64,000 nt of DNA from Hyphomonas pacifica (GTDB lineage: Bacteria > Pseudomonadota > Alphaproteobacteria > Caulobacterales > Hyphomonadaceae): NCBI RefSeq assembly GCF_000682675.1, contig NZ_AWFA01000003.1:35295-99294 (forward strand). The letters are read 5' to 3'. Numbering within the stretch: the stretch's first letter is position 1; the number at the start of each line of letters is the position of its first letter. Shown here piece after piece: positions 52,914-62,123 of this stretch. Below the pieces are notes generated by a model that did no database searches, was not told where the DNA came from, and worked only from the letters and a program-made list of their open reading frames with translations. Made by a program: the position numbers and the translations under genes.

Positions 52914-53097
52914 CTGTTGAATCTCCATTTTAGTACCCGTCATGGCCGAATGGCGCGCGGGTTTCCCCGTTGGTGGGGAAGTGTGGTGACAACTCCTTGC
53001 GCAATAGAAAGTTCCGCTCAATCAACAGATGTGCGTCATAAAACCTTCCCTCACGGGCATCTGGACGCCGGGCGCGGTGCGCGCTAGGTCGCGGATC

Positions 53098-53874
53098 ATG
53101 ACAGATCGTATTTATGTGCTTGAGGGTGTCCGGAATTTCCGGGATTTCGGAGGCTATGCCTCCAGACATGGCGGCCAGGTGAAGCGCGGGCGTCTTTTCC
53201 GCTCTGGCCATTATGCAGAGGCGACGGAGGGGGATCTTGAGGCGGTGAAGGCGCTGGGCATCCATTTACAGGCCGACCTGCGTCGCCCGGACGAGCGTGA
53301 GCGCAATGTTGCCCGCTGGTCGGCCCCGAACACGCTGACCCATGATGGCGGGCGTGAACATGAAGCGCCCCATGCGCAATTCCTGAAACGCGTTGAGGCA
53401 GATGCCCAACTGGCCGATGACTGGATGAATGATTATTACGCCACCGCGCCTTTCAAGGCCCACCATGCGGAACTGTTCACCGGCTGGTTCCAGCACCTGG
53501 CCTCGCTGGACGGAGCGGCTGCCGGTCTCGTCAATTGCGCCGCCGGCAAGGACCGCACGGGTATCCTCTGTGCGCTGACCCATCATGTGCTGGGGGTTGA
53601 GGAATCAGACCTGCGCGCTGATTATGAACTGACCAATACGGCCGTGAACCTTGACGAGTTCCTGCCGCTGGCGGCTGCGTATTTCAATGAGCAGGCCGGC
53701 AAGCTCTATGAGCCGGAAGTCTTCCGCCCCTTTCTGGGCGTACGTCTGCGATATCTCGATACCGCGTTCAATGTGATCCAGGACCGTCATGGCAGCATTG
53801 ATGCCTATCTGGCAGACGTGCTGGGCGTGGATGAGGCGCTGCAGGAAAAACTGCGCGCCCGCCTGATCGACTAA
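53098..53874 (+). CDS. Tyrosine-protein phosphatase family
   Basis: A 258-residue Y_phosphatase3-family enzyme (MptpB-like). The P-loop NCAAGKDRTG contains the CX5R signature, and GVRNFRDFGGYAS at the N-terminus is the family's opening. It may act on phosphoproteins or phosphoinositides; no signal peptide is visible. The ATG at 53098 matches the family start. It is divergent from the SYLF gene. Confidence 0.88.
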   Translation: MTDRIYVLEGVRNFRDFGGYASRHGGQVKRGRLFRSGHYAEATEGDLEAVKALGIHLQADLRRPDERERNVARWSAPNTLTHDGGREHEAPHAQFLKRVEADAQLADDWMNDYYATAPFKAHHAELFTGWFQHLASLDGAAAGLVNCAAGKDRTGILCALTHHVLGVEESDLRADYELTNTAVNLDEFLPLAAAYFNEQAGKLYEPEVFRPFLGVRLRYLDTAFNVIQDRHGSIDAYLADVLGVDEALQEKLRARLID

Positions 53875-53959
53875 CCGACTGGCAGGGCGGGGGAGATCCC
53901 CCAGATTCGACACCCGCCCCATTGCCGCGGAGGCCTTAGAGTCGTTAAAGTCCGGCCCG

Positions 53960-55660
53960 ATGAGCGATTCCGAACTCCCCGAAGAACGCGACGACCAGAC
54001 CTTCTCGATGTTCGGGGAGGATGAGGCGCCAAAATCGGCTGCCTATCAGGTGCTTGCGCGCAAATATCGCCCGCGCCGCTTCGAGGATCTGATTGGCCAG
54101 GAGGCCATGGTCCGCACGCTTTCCAATGCGTTCGAGACGGGCCGTGTGGCCCATGCCTTCATGCTGACCGGTGTGCGCGGGGTGGGCAAGACGACCACGG
54201 CGCGCCTGCTGGCCCGCGCTTTGAACTATCAGTCGGACGATCATGACGGCCCCTCGATCCGCCTGGACCCGAAAGGCGAGCACTGCGATGCCATCATGGC
54301 GAGCCGTCATCCGGATGTGCTGGAGCTGGACGCTGCCAGTCGTACGGGCGTCGCCGACATGCGCGACCTGCTGGACGGCGCGCGTTATGCGCCGGTCTCG
54401 GCCCGCCACAAGGTCTACATCATTGATGAGGTACACATGCTGTCCACAGCGGCGTTCAACGCGCTGCTGAAGACGCTGGAAGAGCCGCCCCCCCATGTGA
54501 AGTTCATTTTCGCGACAACCGAAATCCGCAAAGTGCCGATCACCGTGCTGTCGCGCTGTCAGCGCTTTGATCTGAAGCGTCTGGATGCGGTGGAACTGGC
54601 GAAGCATCTTGGCCGGGTGGCGAAGAATGAAGGCGCGCAGGTCTCGGAAGAGGGGCTCGCTTTGATCGCCCGCGCTGCCGAGGGCTCTGTCCGCGATGGC
54701 CTTTCAATTCTGGACCAAGCCATCGTGCAGACCATGGATGGTGAGGAAGTCACCGGCGGCGCCGTGCGGGACATGCTGGGCCTGGGTGACCGGGCGCGTC
54801 TGCTGGATGCGTTCGAGCAGGCGATTTCCGGCAAGGCCGCAGACGCGCTGGCCGAAGTGAAGGACCAGGTGCATGCGGGCGCTGACCCGGCGGTCATTCT
54901 GAAGGATCTGATGGATGTCTGCGCGGATGTGTCTGTTGCGCAGGCCTCTGGCGGAGACTTCCAGTCTGCCGGCCCTGCCGAGTGGACCGAGCGCACGCTG
55001 GCCATGGCGCAGAAGTTGACCGCGGCGCAGGCCGCGCGCTACTGGCAGATCCTGCTGTCGGGCTTCAATGATCTTCAGACCGCGCCAGACACGGCGACGG
55101 CCCTGAACATGATCATCCTGCGTCTGGCTGCTGCGGCAAACCTTCCGTCACCGGAAGAAGCCGCGCGGATGATTGCCGAGAAGGGTTCCTCGCCGGGAAA
55201 GCCTGAACAACACGGACTGGCCCCGTCTCCCGCCGGCGGGCTGGAAAGCTTTGCCGAAATTGTCGCCTATCTGGGCGAGCTGCGCGAAGTGAATCTTCAG
55301 GTGGAGTTGGAGCGCTATGTGCGGCCGGGCCCGGTGCGCTATGGGTATTTCTCGTGCCAGCTGGAAGACGCCGCGCCGGATGATGTGCTGGCGCGCCTGA
55401 AGACGTTTCTGGAACGGGAATCTGGCGAGGACTGGGTGGTTGAACAGATCCATACCGGCGCCGAGACGATCCGCCAGACAGAAATCCGCACCCGCGAAGA
55501 GAAATTTGCCGCTGCGGCAGAGCATCCCGCTGTGGCGGATGCCTTGAAGAGCATTCCCGGCATTACCATTGTCGATGTGGTAGAGCCCGCCGCCGCACCG
55601 GAACAGGATGGTACGGCAGGCGATAATGTCATAGATCTGAACTCCAGACGTACGGCCTGA
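53960..55660 (+). CDS. dnaX: DNA polymerase III subunits gamma/tau
   Basis: Clamp-loader ATPase of 566 residues. Walker A is GVRGVGKTT at about 71-79, followed by VYIIDEVHMLS (Walker B) and ATTEIRKVPITVLSRCQRFD (SRC motif). The usual zinc module is reduced: only the Cys of GEHCDAIM is clear. The C-terminal tau region is short. It is followed by ybaB after 16 bp, the conserved dnaX-ybaB order; recR does not follow. Confidence 0.95.
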   Translation: MSDSELPEERDDQTFSMFGEDEAPKSAAYQVLARKYRPRRFEDLIGQEAMVRTLSNAFETGRVAHAFMLTGVRGVGKTTTARLLARALNYQSDDHDGPSIRLDPKGEHCDAIMASRHPDVLELDAASRTGVADMRDLLDGARYAPVSARHKVYIIDEVHMLSTAAFNALLKTLEEPPPHVKFIFATTEIRKVPITVLSRCQRFDLKRLDAVELAKHLGRVAKNEGAQVSEEGLALIARAAEGSVRDGLSILDQAIVQTMDGEEVTGGAVRDMLGLGDRARLLDAFEQAISGKAADALAEVKDQVHAGADPAVILKDLMDVCADVSVAQASGGDFQSAGPAEWTERTLAMAQKLTAAQAARYWQILLSGFNDLQTAPDTATALNMIILRLAAAANLPSPEEAARMIAEKGSSPGKPEQHGLAPSPAGGLESFAEIVAYLGELREVNLQVELERYVRPGPVRYGYFSCQLEDAAPDDVLARLKTFLERESGEDWVVEQIHTGAETIRQTEIRTREEKFAAAAEHPAVADALKSIPGITIVDVVEPAAAPEQDGTAGDNVIDLNSRRTA

Positions 55661-55676
55661 AGGAGGCCCGCTTCCC

Positions 55677-56003
55677 ATGAAAGACCTCGGCAAGATCATG
55701 CAGCAGGCCCAGCAAATGCAGGCCAAGATGCAGGAAGCGCAGGAAAAGATCGAAGCCACGGAGGCCGAAGGTGTGGCCGGGGCAGGCTTGGTCAGTGTCA
55801 CGCTGAAAGGCAAGGGGGATCTTGTGTCTGTCCGGATTGATCCCAGCTTGATGAATGATGAGGCCGAGATTCTGGAAGACCTGATCAAGGCCGCCCATTC
55901 CGATGCCCGCAAGCGTCTGGATGAGGCCATGGAAAAGGCCATGAAGGAAGCAACCCAGGGGCTGGGCGGCGGCATGCTGCCCGGCTTCAAGATGCCATTC
56001 TAG
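55677..56003 (+). CDS. ybaB: YbaB/EbfC nucleoid-associated protein
   Basis: A 108-residue dimeric DNA-binding protein. The N-terminal Gln/Met-rich helix MQQAQQMQAKMQEAQEKI and the KGDLVSVRIDPSL core are typical, with a Gly-rich end. AAGGAGG precedes the ATG by a normal distance. It follows dnaX in an operon. Confidence 0.95.
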   Translation: MKDLGKIMQQAQQMQAKMQEAQEKIEATEAEGVAGAGLVSVTLKGKGDLVSVRIDPSLMNDEAEILEDLIKAAHSDARKRLDEAMEKAMKEATQGLGGGMLPGFKMPF

Positions 56004-56013
56004 GCAGGCGACG

Positions 56014-56979
56014 TCAGTATAGTTCCGGTTCTGCCTTGCTGGATGTGGATGCCAGCACGCCGCGATGGAACATGGCGCGCAGCAGCCAGTAATTGCGCTT
56101 TTCCTCTGACCAGACGAACAGACCGGCCATGATGTAGCAGATGCTGATCTTGGCCATGGCCCCAAGGGCCGCCAGAGTCAGCGTGACCGCATTGCGCGTG
56201 GTTAGTGAATGATAGCCATAGCTCATCCCGGAACGGAATTTCCGGTTGCGGATCCAGTCCAGATTCATGCGCTTGGGGTCTACCTTTTCATGGACGATTG
56301 CTGCCTCTGTAATGTCCAGCTTGGCGCCATTGAACCAGAGGCGGAAGAAGAATTCGGTATCTTCCCCACCGGTCTTGCCCTTTTCCAGCAGGAAGCGCTG
56401 GCCCCGGACAAGGGATGAACTCGCGCGGAGCAGCGCATTGCAGGTGTGGCCGGTCTGGACCACCCCGCCGCGCCGCTGGGGTATATTGGAGTGATAATCC
56501 TGTTTGCGCATCCAGTGCGGTGCGTCATCAGGATATTCCGCCATGGCCGGGCCGAATACCGCGTCCAGATCTTTCAGCCGGGCGGTTTGCAGCAGACAGG
56601 CGAGCCAATCCGGTTCTGCCTCTTCATCATCATCAATGAAGGCGATCCATTCTGCCTTGGCCTCTTCCAGACCGGCATTGCGGGCGATGGAGATATTATT
56701 GGCTGGCGCGTGAATATAGGTGACGGGTATGGACAAGGTGCCTGCCACCTGGTCGACCAGCGCCTTGGCGGAGGGCGTCTCGTCATTGTCGATGACAATG
56801 ATGCGGGCCGTAACATCGGCGGGCAGGATCTGCGCATCCAGCGAGCGCAGGGTCGCCTCGATAAAGGGGCGGCGATAGGTGCATACGCAGATATCGATCG
56901 TCACTTCGGCAACCTCACTCAGGGGAATGTCTACACCTTGCATCATGCGGAACGGGTCAGCAAATCCCATGCCATGCAT
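56014..56979 (-). CDS. Family 2 glycosyltransferase
   Basis: A 321-residue GT-A fold glycosyltransferase. DICVCTYRRP opens the domain; IDDDEEAEPDWL contains the DxD-like metal site and GGEDTEFFFRLWFNGA the later conserved acids. A hydrophobic segment near 265-290 suggests membrane association. The sugar and acceptor are unknown; LPS or capsule synthesis is possible. Several ATGs near the start are possible. Confidence 0.88.
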   Translation of the reverse strand: MHGMGFADPFRMMQGVDIPLSEVAEVTIDICVCTYRRPFIEATLRSLDAQILPADVTARIIVIDNDETPSAKALVDQVAGTLSIPVTYIHAPANNISIARNAGLEEAKAEWIAFIDDDEEAEPDWLACLLQTARLKDLDAVFGPAMAEYPDDAPHWMRKQDYHSNIPQRRGGVVQTGHTCNALLRASSSLVRGQRFLLEKGKTGGEDTEFFFRLWFNGAKLDITEAAIVHEKVDPKRMNLDWIRNRKFRSGMSYGYHSLTTRNAVTLTLAALGAMAKISICYIMAGLFVWSEEKRNYWLLRAMFHRGVLASTSSKAEPELY

Positions 56980-57006
56980 GCGTGATTCCGCACCGCAAAA
57001 ACAGTG

Positions 57007-57633
57007 TCAGGTTTCTGTATCCTGTTGCAGCGGGGCGAGAAGCCTGAGAATTAGGCGTTTGGCAGCCTTCGTGTCGCGCGGGTCCAGCGCGGCTACGTCA
57101 TGTGTCCAAACGGGCCTTCCGGTGGCGCGGTCATACAGGGTGAGGCAGGCAGTGTGCTCCAGGCCATCCGGGCCGGGGACGCCGCCGAAGAGTACGCCGA
57201 GACCACCTTGAACCAGCCGGCTGGCAGAACTTTCCACATCGGCTTTCACCACAATCAGAGCGACAAGATCGCTCGGGCTGCCGAGCTTGCCTGCCATATC
57301 GGGCGAAATTGGCTGTGGCGTTTCGGGAGAGGTGGTGAGTCTTTGTGCCTCTGTCTTGCCTGCGCCAGAATACTCCGTCCAAGCCTCTCCGACCGTGTCC
57401 AGCAAGGCATCGGCTAGGTTAATGGCAGCGGCCTCCGACCAGTCTTCATGGGGCTCGCGCAGGCCAGCGGCGGTAACCAGGGTGATCTCCGCCACAGGAG
57501 GCAGGTAGAGCACGGTGCCGCCCGGTGGCGGGGTCAGTTCGGCCTTGTCCGTCCCGTCAGGGGAGGAGGCGCAGCCTGCCAGCAGCAGGCACAGGGTGAG
57601 TGCCCTCAGAACAAGTCCGCTTAAGCGCGACAT
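57007..57633 (-). CDS. Hypothetical lipoprotein
   Basis: A 208-residue predicted lipoprotein: signal peptide with lipobox LLAGC (cysteine near 21), then a domain with SEAAAINLADALLDTV and later CLTLYDRATGRPVWTHDVAALD, reminiscent of DUF4136-like envelope lipoproteins, though I cannot assign a family. It lies upstream of the glycosyltransferase gene on the same strand. Confidence 0.65.
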   Translation of the reverse strand: MSRLSGLVLRALTLCLLLAGCASSPDGTDKAELTPPPGGTVLYLPPVAEITLVTAAGLREPHEDWSEAAAINLADALLDTVGEAWTEYSGAGKTEAQRLTTSPETPQPISPDMAGKLGSPSDLVALIVVKADVESSASRLVQGGLGVLFGGVPGPDGLEHTACLTLYDRATGRPVWTHDVAALDPRDTKAAKRLILRLLAPLQQDTET

Positions 57634-57767
57634 GGATCATTTCCCCTCGCAAGCCCGTTGCGACAACGCGCGATTGCCGCCGCGAAGTCAAGCGCTGCGC
57701 CGATCCCGCATGGACAGCGCTGATTGTTCCTTATATGTTCTGACAAGAATCGTGCAAGGATGCATCT

Positions 57768-59123
57768 ATGGATCCGATCATCATTATTGGCGGTGCGGGC
57801 TTTGATGCTGTGCACCTTGTCTTGTTTCTGCTCGTGCTCGCCCTTGCTGGCGCGGCCTGGTGGCTCTCCAGTCAGAGCGGCGCCAAGGCAGAGCGCTACC
57901 GGCTGGACTATGAACGCACCAGCGACGATCTGGAAGAAGCGAAGCAGCGGATCCGCACGCTGGAAGAAGTGGCCCGTACGGCGGAGCTGCAACTGGCCGA
58001 AGCCAAGGCCCGCAGCGCCGAGGATGAGCGCAAGTTCGGAGAGATGGCGCAGGGCGTGCTGCAGCGGGCCAATGCGCAATTCCTGCAACTGGCAGATGAG
58101 ACCTTCAAACGCCATAATGAAGGCGCGCAGGGGCATCTGAAGGAGCTGATCAAACCGATTGGCGAGAATTTCGAGGCCTTCAAGAAGCGCGTCGACGAGA
58201 TCGAGAAGGTCCGCACCGAAGACAAATCCGCCATTCAGGAGCAGGTGAAGGCGATCCATGAGAGCCTGAAGCTGAACACATCCGAGACGGGCAAGCTGGT
58301 CAGCGCGCTGACCGCGCCTAAGGGCGGCGGTCGCTGGGGCGAGATGACCCTGCGCAATGTGATGGAGCAGGCCGGCCTGTCGGCGCATTGCGACTTTTCC
58401 GAACAGGTGCACGACCAGACGGAGCAGGGGCGCCAGCGCCCGGACGCTGTGATCCACCTGCCGGGCGGACGGCAGATCGTGGTCGATTCCAAGGTCTCAC
58501 TTGCCTCCTATATGTCTGCCGTGAATGCGGAAGACCCGGCAGAGCGGGCGACCCATCTGAAGGCCCATGCCGCCAGCGTTCAGCGCCATGTGAACACGCT
58601 CGCCTCAAAGGACTATCAGTCCAATCTGGGCGGGCGGTTTGACTATATTGCCATGTTCATTCCGGGCGAGAATTTTTTCGCCGCTGCGCTGGAGCATTCC
58701 CCGGACCTAATCGAGAAGGCGATGAGCCGCCAGGTGATCGTGACAACGCCGACAACACTGATCGCCCTGGCGCGCACGGTGGCGCATCTCTGGCGCCAGC
58801 ATGAGATGAACGAAAACGCCATGGCTGCCGCAGAACTGGGCGCAGACCTCTACAGCCGCATGGGAGTCATGCTCAGCCACATCGAAAAGCTGGGCAAATC
58901 ACTGAATGGCTCGGTGGACCATTACAACTCCATGATGGGGTCTTTCGACAAGCGCGTCCTGCCGACGCTGCGCAAGTTTGAGGACATGAAGATTGCCCCA
59001 CCGAACAAGGCCCCGGCAGAGCCGAAACAGATTGAGGCGCGCGCAAATGTGCCCGAAAATACTCCTGAAAACACTGGGGAACTAGACTTTGGCGCGTCCG
59101 GCAAAGCCCTTCCGGTTGAGTGA
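57768..59123 (+). CDS. rmuC: DNA recombination protein RmuC
   Basis: A 451-residue RmuC-family protein, implicated in limiting inversions at short inverted repeats. It has an N-terminal membrane helix (about 15-33), a coiled coil (40-175) and the RmuC nuclease-like core with [37 protein letters not shown] and [12 protein letters not shown]. It ends 44 bp before def. Confidence 0.95.
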   Translation: MDPIIIIGGAGFDAVHLVLFLLVLALAGAAWWLSSQSGAKAERYRLDYERTSDDLEEAKQRIRTLEEVARTAELQLAEAKARSAEDERKFGEMAQGVLQRANAQFLQLADETFKRHNEGAQGHLKELIKPIGENFEAFKKRVDEIEKVRTEDKSAIQEQVKAIHESLKLNTSETGKLVSALTAPKGGGRWGEMTLRNVMEQAGLSAHCDFSEQVHDQTEQGRQRPDAVIHLPGGRQIVVDSKVSLASYMSAVNAEDPAERATHLKAHAASVQRHVNTLASKDYQSNLGGRFDYIAMFIPGENFFAAALEHSPDLIEKAMSRQVIVTTPTTLIALARTVAHLWRQHEMNENAMAAAELGADLYSRMGVMLSHIEKLGKSLNGSVDHYNSMMGSFDKRVLPTLRKFEDMKIAPPNKAPAEPKQIEARANVPENTPENTGELDFGASGKALPVE

Positions 59124-59167
59124 GGCAGGGAGTTGACCAAAGCCCCTGCGATGCATATCTGACCCTT

Positions 59168-59698
59168 ATGGCTATCAGAGAAATCCTCACCGTTCCGGAC
59201 CCGCGTCTCAAGGAAGTGTCAAAGCCCGTCGAGGGCGGCGTCACCGACGAGATCCGCGCGCTCATGGATGACATGCTGGAAACCATGTATGACGCGCCGG
59301 GCATTGGCTTGGCCGCGATCCAGATTGGTGTGCCGCTGCGCGTGATCGTGATGGATCTGGCGAAAGAGGGCGAAGAGCCCCAGCCGCGCTATTTCGTGAA
59401 CCCGGAAATCGTTGAGACGGTTGAAGAAACCCAGCCCTATGAAGAGGGTTGTCTCTCCGTTCCGGACATTTTCGACGAGGTTGAGCGGCCCGAGAAGTGC
59501 CTGATCCGCTATCTCGACTATGATGGCTTCAAGGTCGAGGAATGGGCAGAAGGCCTCTATGCCGTCTGCATCCAGCACGAAATGGACCATCTGGAAGGCA
59601 CGCTGTTCATTGATTACCTGTCCCGCCTTAAGCGCCAGCGCGCCGTGGACAAGGTGAAAAAGGCCAAGCTGCGCGCGCTGCGTGAAAACGCCGCCTGA
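59168..59698 (+). CDS. def: Peptide deformylase
   Basis: Removes the formyl group from nascent proteins. The 176-residue protein has all three motifs: [17 protein letters not shown] and QHEMDHLEG, whose Cys and two His bind Fe/Zn. The ATG at 59168 fits the family start [13 protein letters not shown]. It begins an operon with a 53-residue ORF, fmt, a GNAT gene and truA. Confidence 0.97.
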   Translation: MAIREILTVPDPRLKEVSKPVEGGVTDEIRALMDDMLETMYDAPGIGLAAIQIGVPLRVIVMDLAKEGEEPQPRYFVNPEIVETVEETQPYEEGCLSVPDIFDEVERPEKCLIRYLDYDGFKVEEWAEGLYAVCIQHEMDHLEGTLFIDYLSRLKRQRAVDKVKKAKLRALRENAA

Positions 59699-59703
59699 GC
59701 CTG

Positions 59704-59865
59704 ATGGTTCGTCGTTGGTCCTCTGTCCGTGCGGCACTGATCCTGTGCCTGATTACCGGCAGTGTCTGGGGTGTAGGCCAGGTGCGCCTCCACCAGAAGG
59801 CGGGTGTGTGTCTTGACCGTGGCGGCGCATGGGATCATGACGCCCGCAAATGTCTGACCAAGTAA
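59704..59865 (+). CDS. 53-aa membrane-anchored small protein between def and fmt
   Basis: A 53-residue ORF opening with MVRRWSSVRAA, followed by a transmembrane or signal helix (LILCLITGSVWGVG) and a short C-terminal part with two cysteines (VCLDRGGAWDHDARKC) that could form a disulfide. It starts 5 bp after def and its stop overlaps the fmt start by 16 bp, which supports translation. No family recognised. Confidence 0.65.
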   Translation: MVRRWSSVRAALILCLITGSVWGVGQVRLHQKAGVCLDRGGAWDHDARKCLTK

Positions 59866-60815
59866 CACCCCCTCTTCGCATCGCCTTCATGGGCAGCCCT
59901 GACATCGCGGTTGGCGTGCTCGATGCACTGATCGCAGCAGGGCATGAGATCGCCTGCGTCTATTCGCAGCCGCCGCGCCCTTCTGGCAGGGGCAAGAAGC
60001 TGCGCCCGACACCGGTGCATGCCTTTGCTGAGGAAAAAGGCCTTGAGGTACGCACCCCGAAAAGCCTGAAGAAGGTGCCGGAGCAGGAGGCCTTTTCAGC
60101 CCTGAAGCTCGATGCCGCTGTGGTCGTCGCGTATGGGCTGATCCTGCCGCAGGCCATTCTGGATGCGCCGCGTCTTGGCTGTCTCAATATGCATGCCTCC
60201 ATCCTGCCGCGCTGGCGGGGCGCTGCGCCGATCCAGCGGGCAATAATGGCGGGCGATAGCGAAACCGGCGTCGATGCGATGATGATGGAAGCTGGGCTTG
60301 ATACCGGGCCGGTCATCGCGTCTGCGCGCACGCCGATCACCGAAGACGACACGGCCGGCAGCCTGCATGACCGGCTGGCCGAACTGGCGGCAGAGCTAGC
60401 GCCGCGCGCGCTGGCCGGGCTGGCCGATGGCAGCCTGACCCCTTCGGCGCAGACGGAAGAGGGGATGACCTATGCCGCAAAGCTCGGCCCCGATGACCAG
60501 CGTGTCGACTGGACGAAACCGGCGCGGCAGGTCGATTGCCAGATCCGCGGCCTGTCTCCCTTCCCGGGGGCATGGTGCCAGTGGACGCCGCCCGGTGAAG
60601 AGGCGTCCATACGCCTGAAACTGCTGATGAGCCGCCGGTCGGGCCGCGAAACCTCGGCGCCTGCCGGCATGGTGCTGGATGATAATCTGCTGATTGCTTG
60701 CGGTGATGGCGGCGCTGTGCGTATCCTGCGCCTGCAAAAGCCCGGGGGCAAACCTATGGATGCAGACCAGTTTCTGAGAGGCCAGGCAATTGCTCCGGAT
60801 ACGGTGCTTGACTGA
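59850..60815 (+). CDS. fmt: Methionyl-tRNA formyltransferase
   Basis: Formylates initiator Met-tRNA with 10-formyl-THF. The 321-residue protein has FMGSPDIAV at the start, the signature SILPRWRGAAPIQRAI, the MMMEAGLDTGP catalytic region and a C-terminal OB-like domain. It overlaps the 53-aa ORF upstream by 16 bp and the GNAT gene downstream by ATGA. Confidence 0.97.
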   Translation: MSDQVTPPLRIAFMGSPDIAVGVLDALIAAGHEIACVYSQPPRPSGRGKKLRPTPVHAFAEEKGLEVRTPKSLKKVPEQEAFSALKLDAAVVVAYGLILPQAILDAPRLGCLNMHASILPRWRGAAPIQRAIMAGDSETGVDAMMMEAGLDTGPVIASARTPITEDDTAGSLHDRLAELAAELAPRALAGLADGSLTPSAQTEEGMTYAAKLGPDDQRVDWTKPARQVDCQIRGLSPFPGAWCQWTPPGEEASIRLKLLMSRRSGRETSAPAGMVLDDNLLIACGDGGAVRILRLQKPGGKPMDADQFLRGQAIAPDTVLD

Positions 60816-61297
60816 TGAGCTTCTGGATTCGCCCCGCCCATGAAGAAGATCTGGACGAGATTGTAGCCCTGAATGATCTGGCCTTTGGCGGCAAGGCGGA
60901 AGGCCGCATCGTGCGCGAACTGGCGAAAAGCGGCGAGAGCGTGCTGTCTCTGGTGGCGAGTGATGAGGCCGGCATTGTCGGCCATCTCCAGTTTTTCCGT
61001 GTGCATGTTGATGGCGCGCCTGCGGTGGGCCTCGGGCCGATGTCCGTGCATCCGGACTTTCAGAATACCGGCATTGGCAGCGGTCTGATCCAGATGGGCC
61101 TGATGGCGCTGGAAGGCTCAGGCGAAAGCCTGGTCTTCGTGCTGGGCCATCCGGATTATTACCCCCGCTTCGGGTTTTCAGCCGAGGCGGCCGCGCCCTA
61201 TGAGGCCGACTGGTCTGGCGAAGCCTTCATGGCCCTGCAGCTGAGCGATGAGGCACCCGCATCCGGACGGTTGACCTATCCGGCTGCCTTTGGCTAG
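60815..61297 (+). CDS. GNAT N-acetyltransferase
   Basis: A 160-residue acetyltransferase like YhbS. The motif GLGPMSVHPDFQNTGIGSGLIQMGL is the acetyl-CoA-binding site, and VLGHPDYYPRFGF is typical of this subgroup. It is translationally coupled to fmt (ATGA) and ends just before truA. Acceptor unknown. Confidence 0.9.
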   Translation: MSFWIRPAHEEDLDEIVALNDLAFGGKAEGRIVRELAKSGESVLSLVASDEAGIVGHLQFFRVHVDGAPAVGLGPMSVHPDFQNTGIGSGLIQMGLMALEGSGESLVFVLGHPDYYPRFGFSAEAAAPYEADWSGEAFMALQLSDEAPASGRLTYPAAFG

Positions 61298-61307
61298 GGC
61301 ACGCGCG

Positions 61308-62054
61308 ATGCCTCGTTACAGACTCCTCATTGAATATCATGGTGGCCCGTTCCAGGGCTGGCAGAAGCTGCCGGACACACCGACGGTACAGGGCGTGCTG
61401 GAAGAGGCGGCGGCGAAGCTGGATGGTGGACCGGTCGATATCTATGGCGCAGGCCGCACCGATAGCGGCGTTCACGCGACCGGGCAGGTGGCGCATATGG
61501 ATCTGCGCATCGATCGCGGCGGCAAGGTGGCCGACGCCCTGAACTTCCATCTGCGCCCGCATCCGGTCGCTGTGCTGAAGGCAGAGTGCGTGGCGGATGA
61601 GTTCCATGCGCGCTTCAACGCCACGCAGAGGCATTACCGCTATATCGTCATCAATCGCCGGGCCGATCTCAGCCTGGACCGGGGGCTGGCCTGGCGGGTG
61701 CCGTCGAAACTGGATGCCGACGCGATGCATGCGGCGGCGCAGGCCTTTGTCGGCACGCATGATTTTTCCACCTTCCGCGATACCGATTGCCAGGCGCTGA
61801 CGCCGGTGAAGACGCTGAAGGAATTCACCGTCTCGCGCTATGGCCAGCGGGTGGAATTCACCTGCCGGGCGCAGAGCTTCATCCACCGTCAGGTGCGGTC
61901 CATGGTCGGCAGTCTGGTGGAGGTGGGCCGGGGCAAGCAGCCGGTTGGCTGGATCGCCGATATTCTGGCCCAGGCAGACCGCTCCGCCTGCGGACCGGTC
62001 GCGCCGGCTGACGGGCTTTATCTGGAAAAGGTCGATTACGACACGGATAGCTGA
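61308..62054 (+). CDS. truA: tRNA pseudouridine synthase A
   Basis: Modifies U38-40 of tRNA anticodon arms. The 248-residue protein has the catalytic Asp in GAGRTDSGVHATGQ, plus FHARFNATQRHYRY and FIHRQVRSMVGSL. An in-frame TTG at 61290 is less likely than the ATG at 61308. It closes the def-fmt-truA cluster. Confidence 0.96.
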   Translation: MPRYRLLIEYHGGPFQGWQKLPDTPTVQGVLEEAAAKLDGGPVDIYGAGRTDSGVHATGQVAHMDLRIDRGGKVADALNFHLRPHPVAVLKAECVADEFHARFNATQRHYRYIVINRRADLSLDRGLAWRVPSKLDADAMHAAAQAFVGTHDFSTFRDTDCQALTPVKTLKEFTVSRYGQRVEFTCRAQSFIHRQVRSMVGSLVEVGRGKQPVGWIADILAQADRSACGPVAPADGLYLEKVDYDTDS

Positions 62055-62123
62055 CGCGAAGTCAGCCTGTGCAGCGCCGGGCTTCCGGACTAGCCTTCCT
62101 GTCAAAACAACAGGGAGCGAAAC

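Noticed and set aside
53886..53912. GGGGGAGATCCCCC after the tyrosine phosphatase as a terminator
   Set aside because: The hairpin has almost no loop and no T-run follows, so it was not listed.
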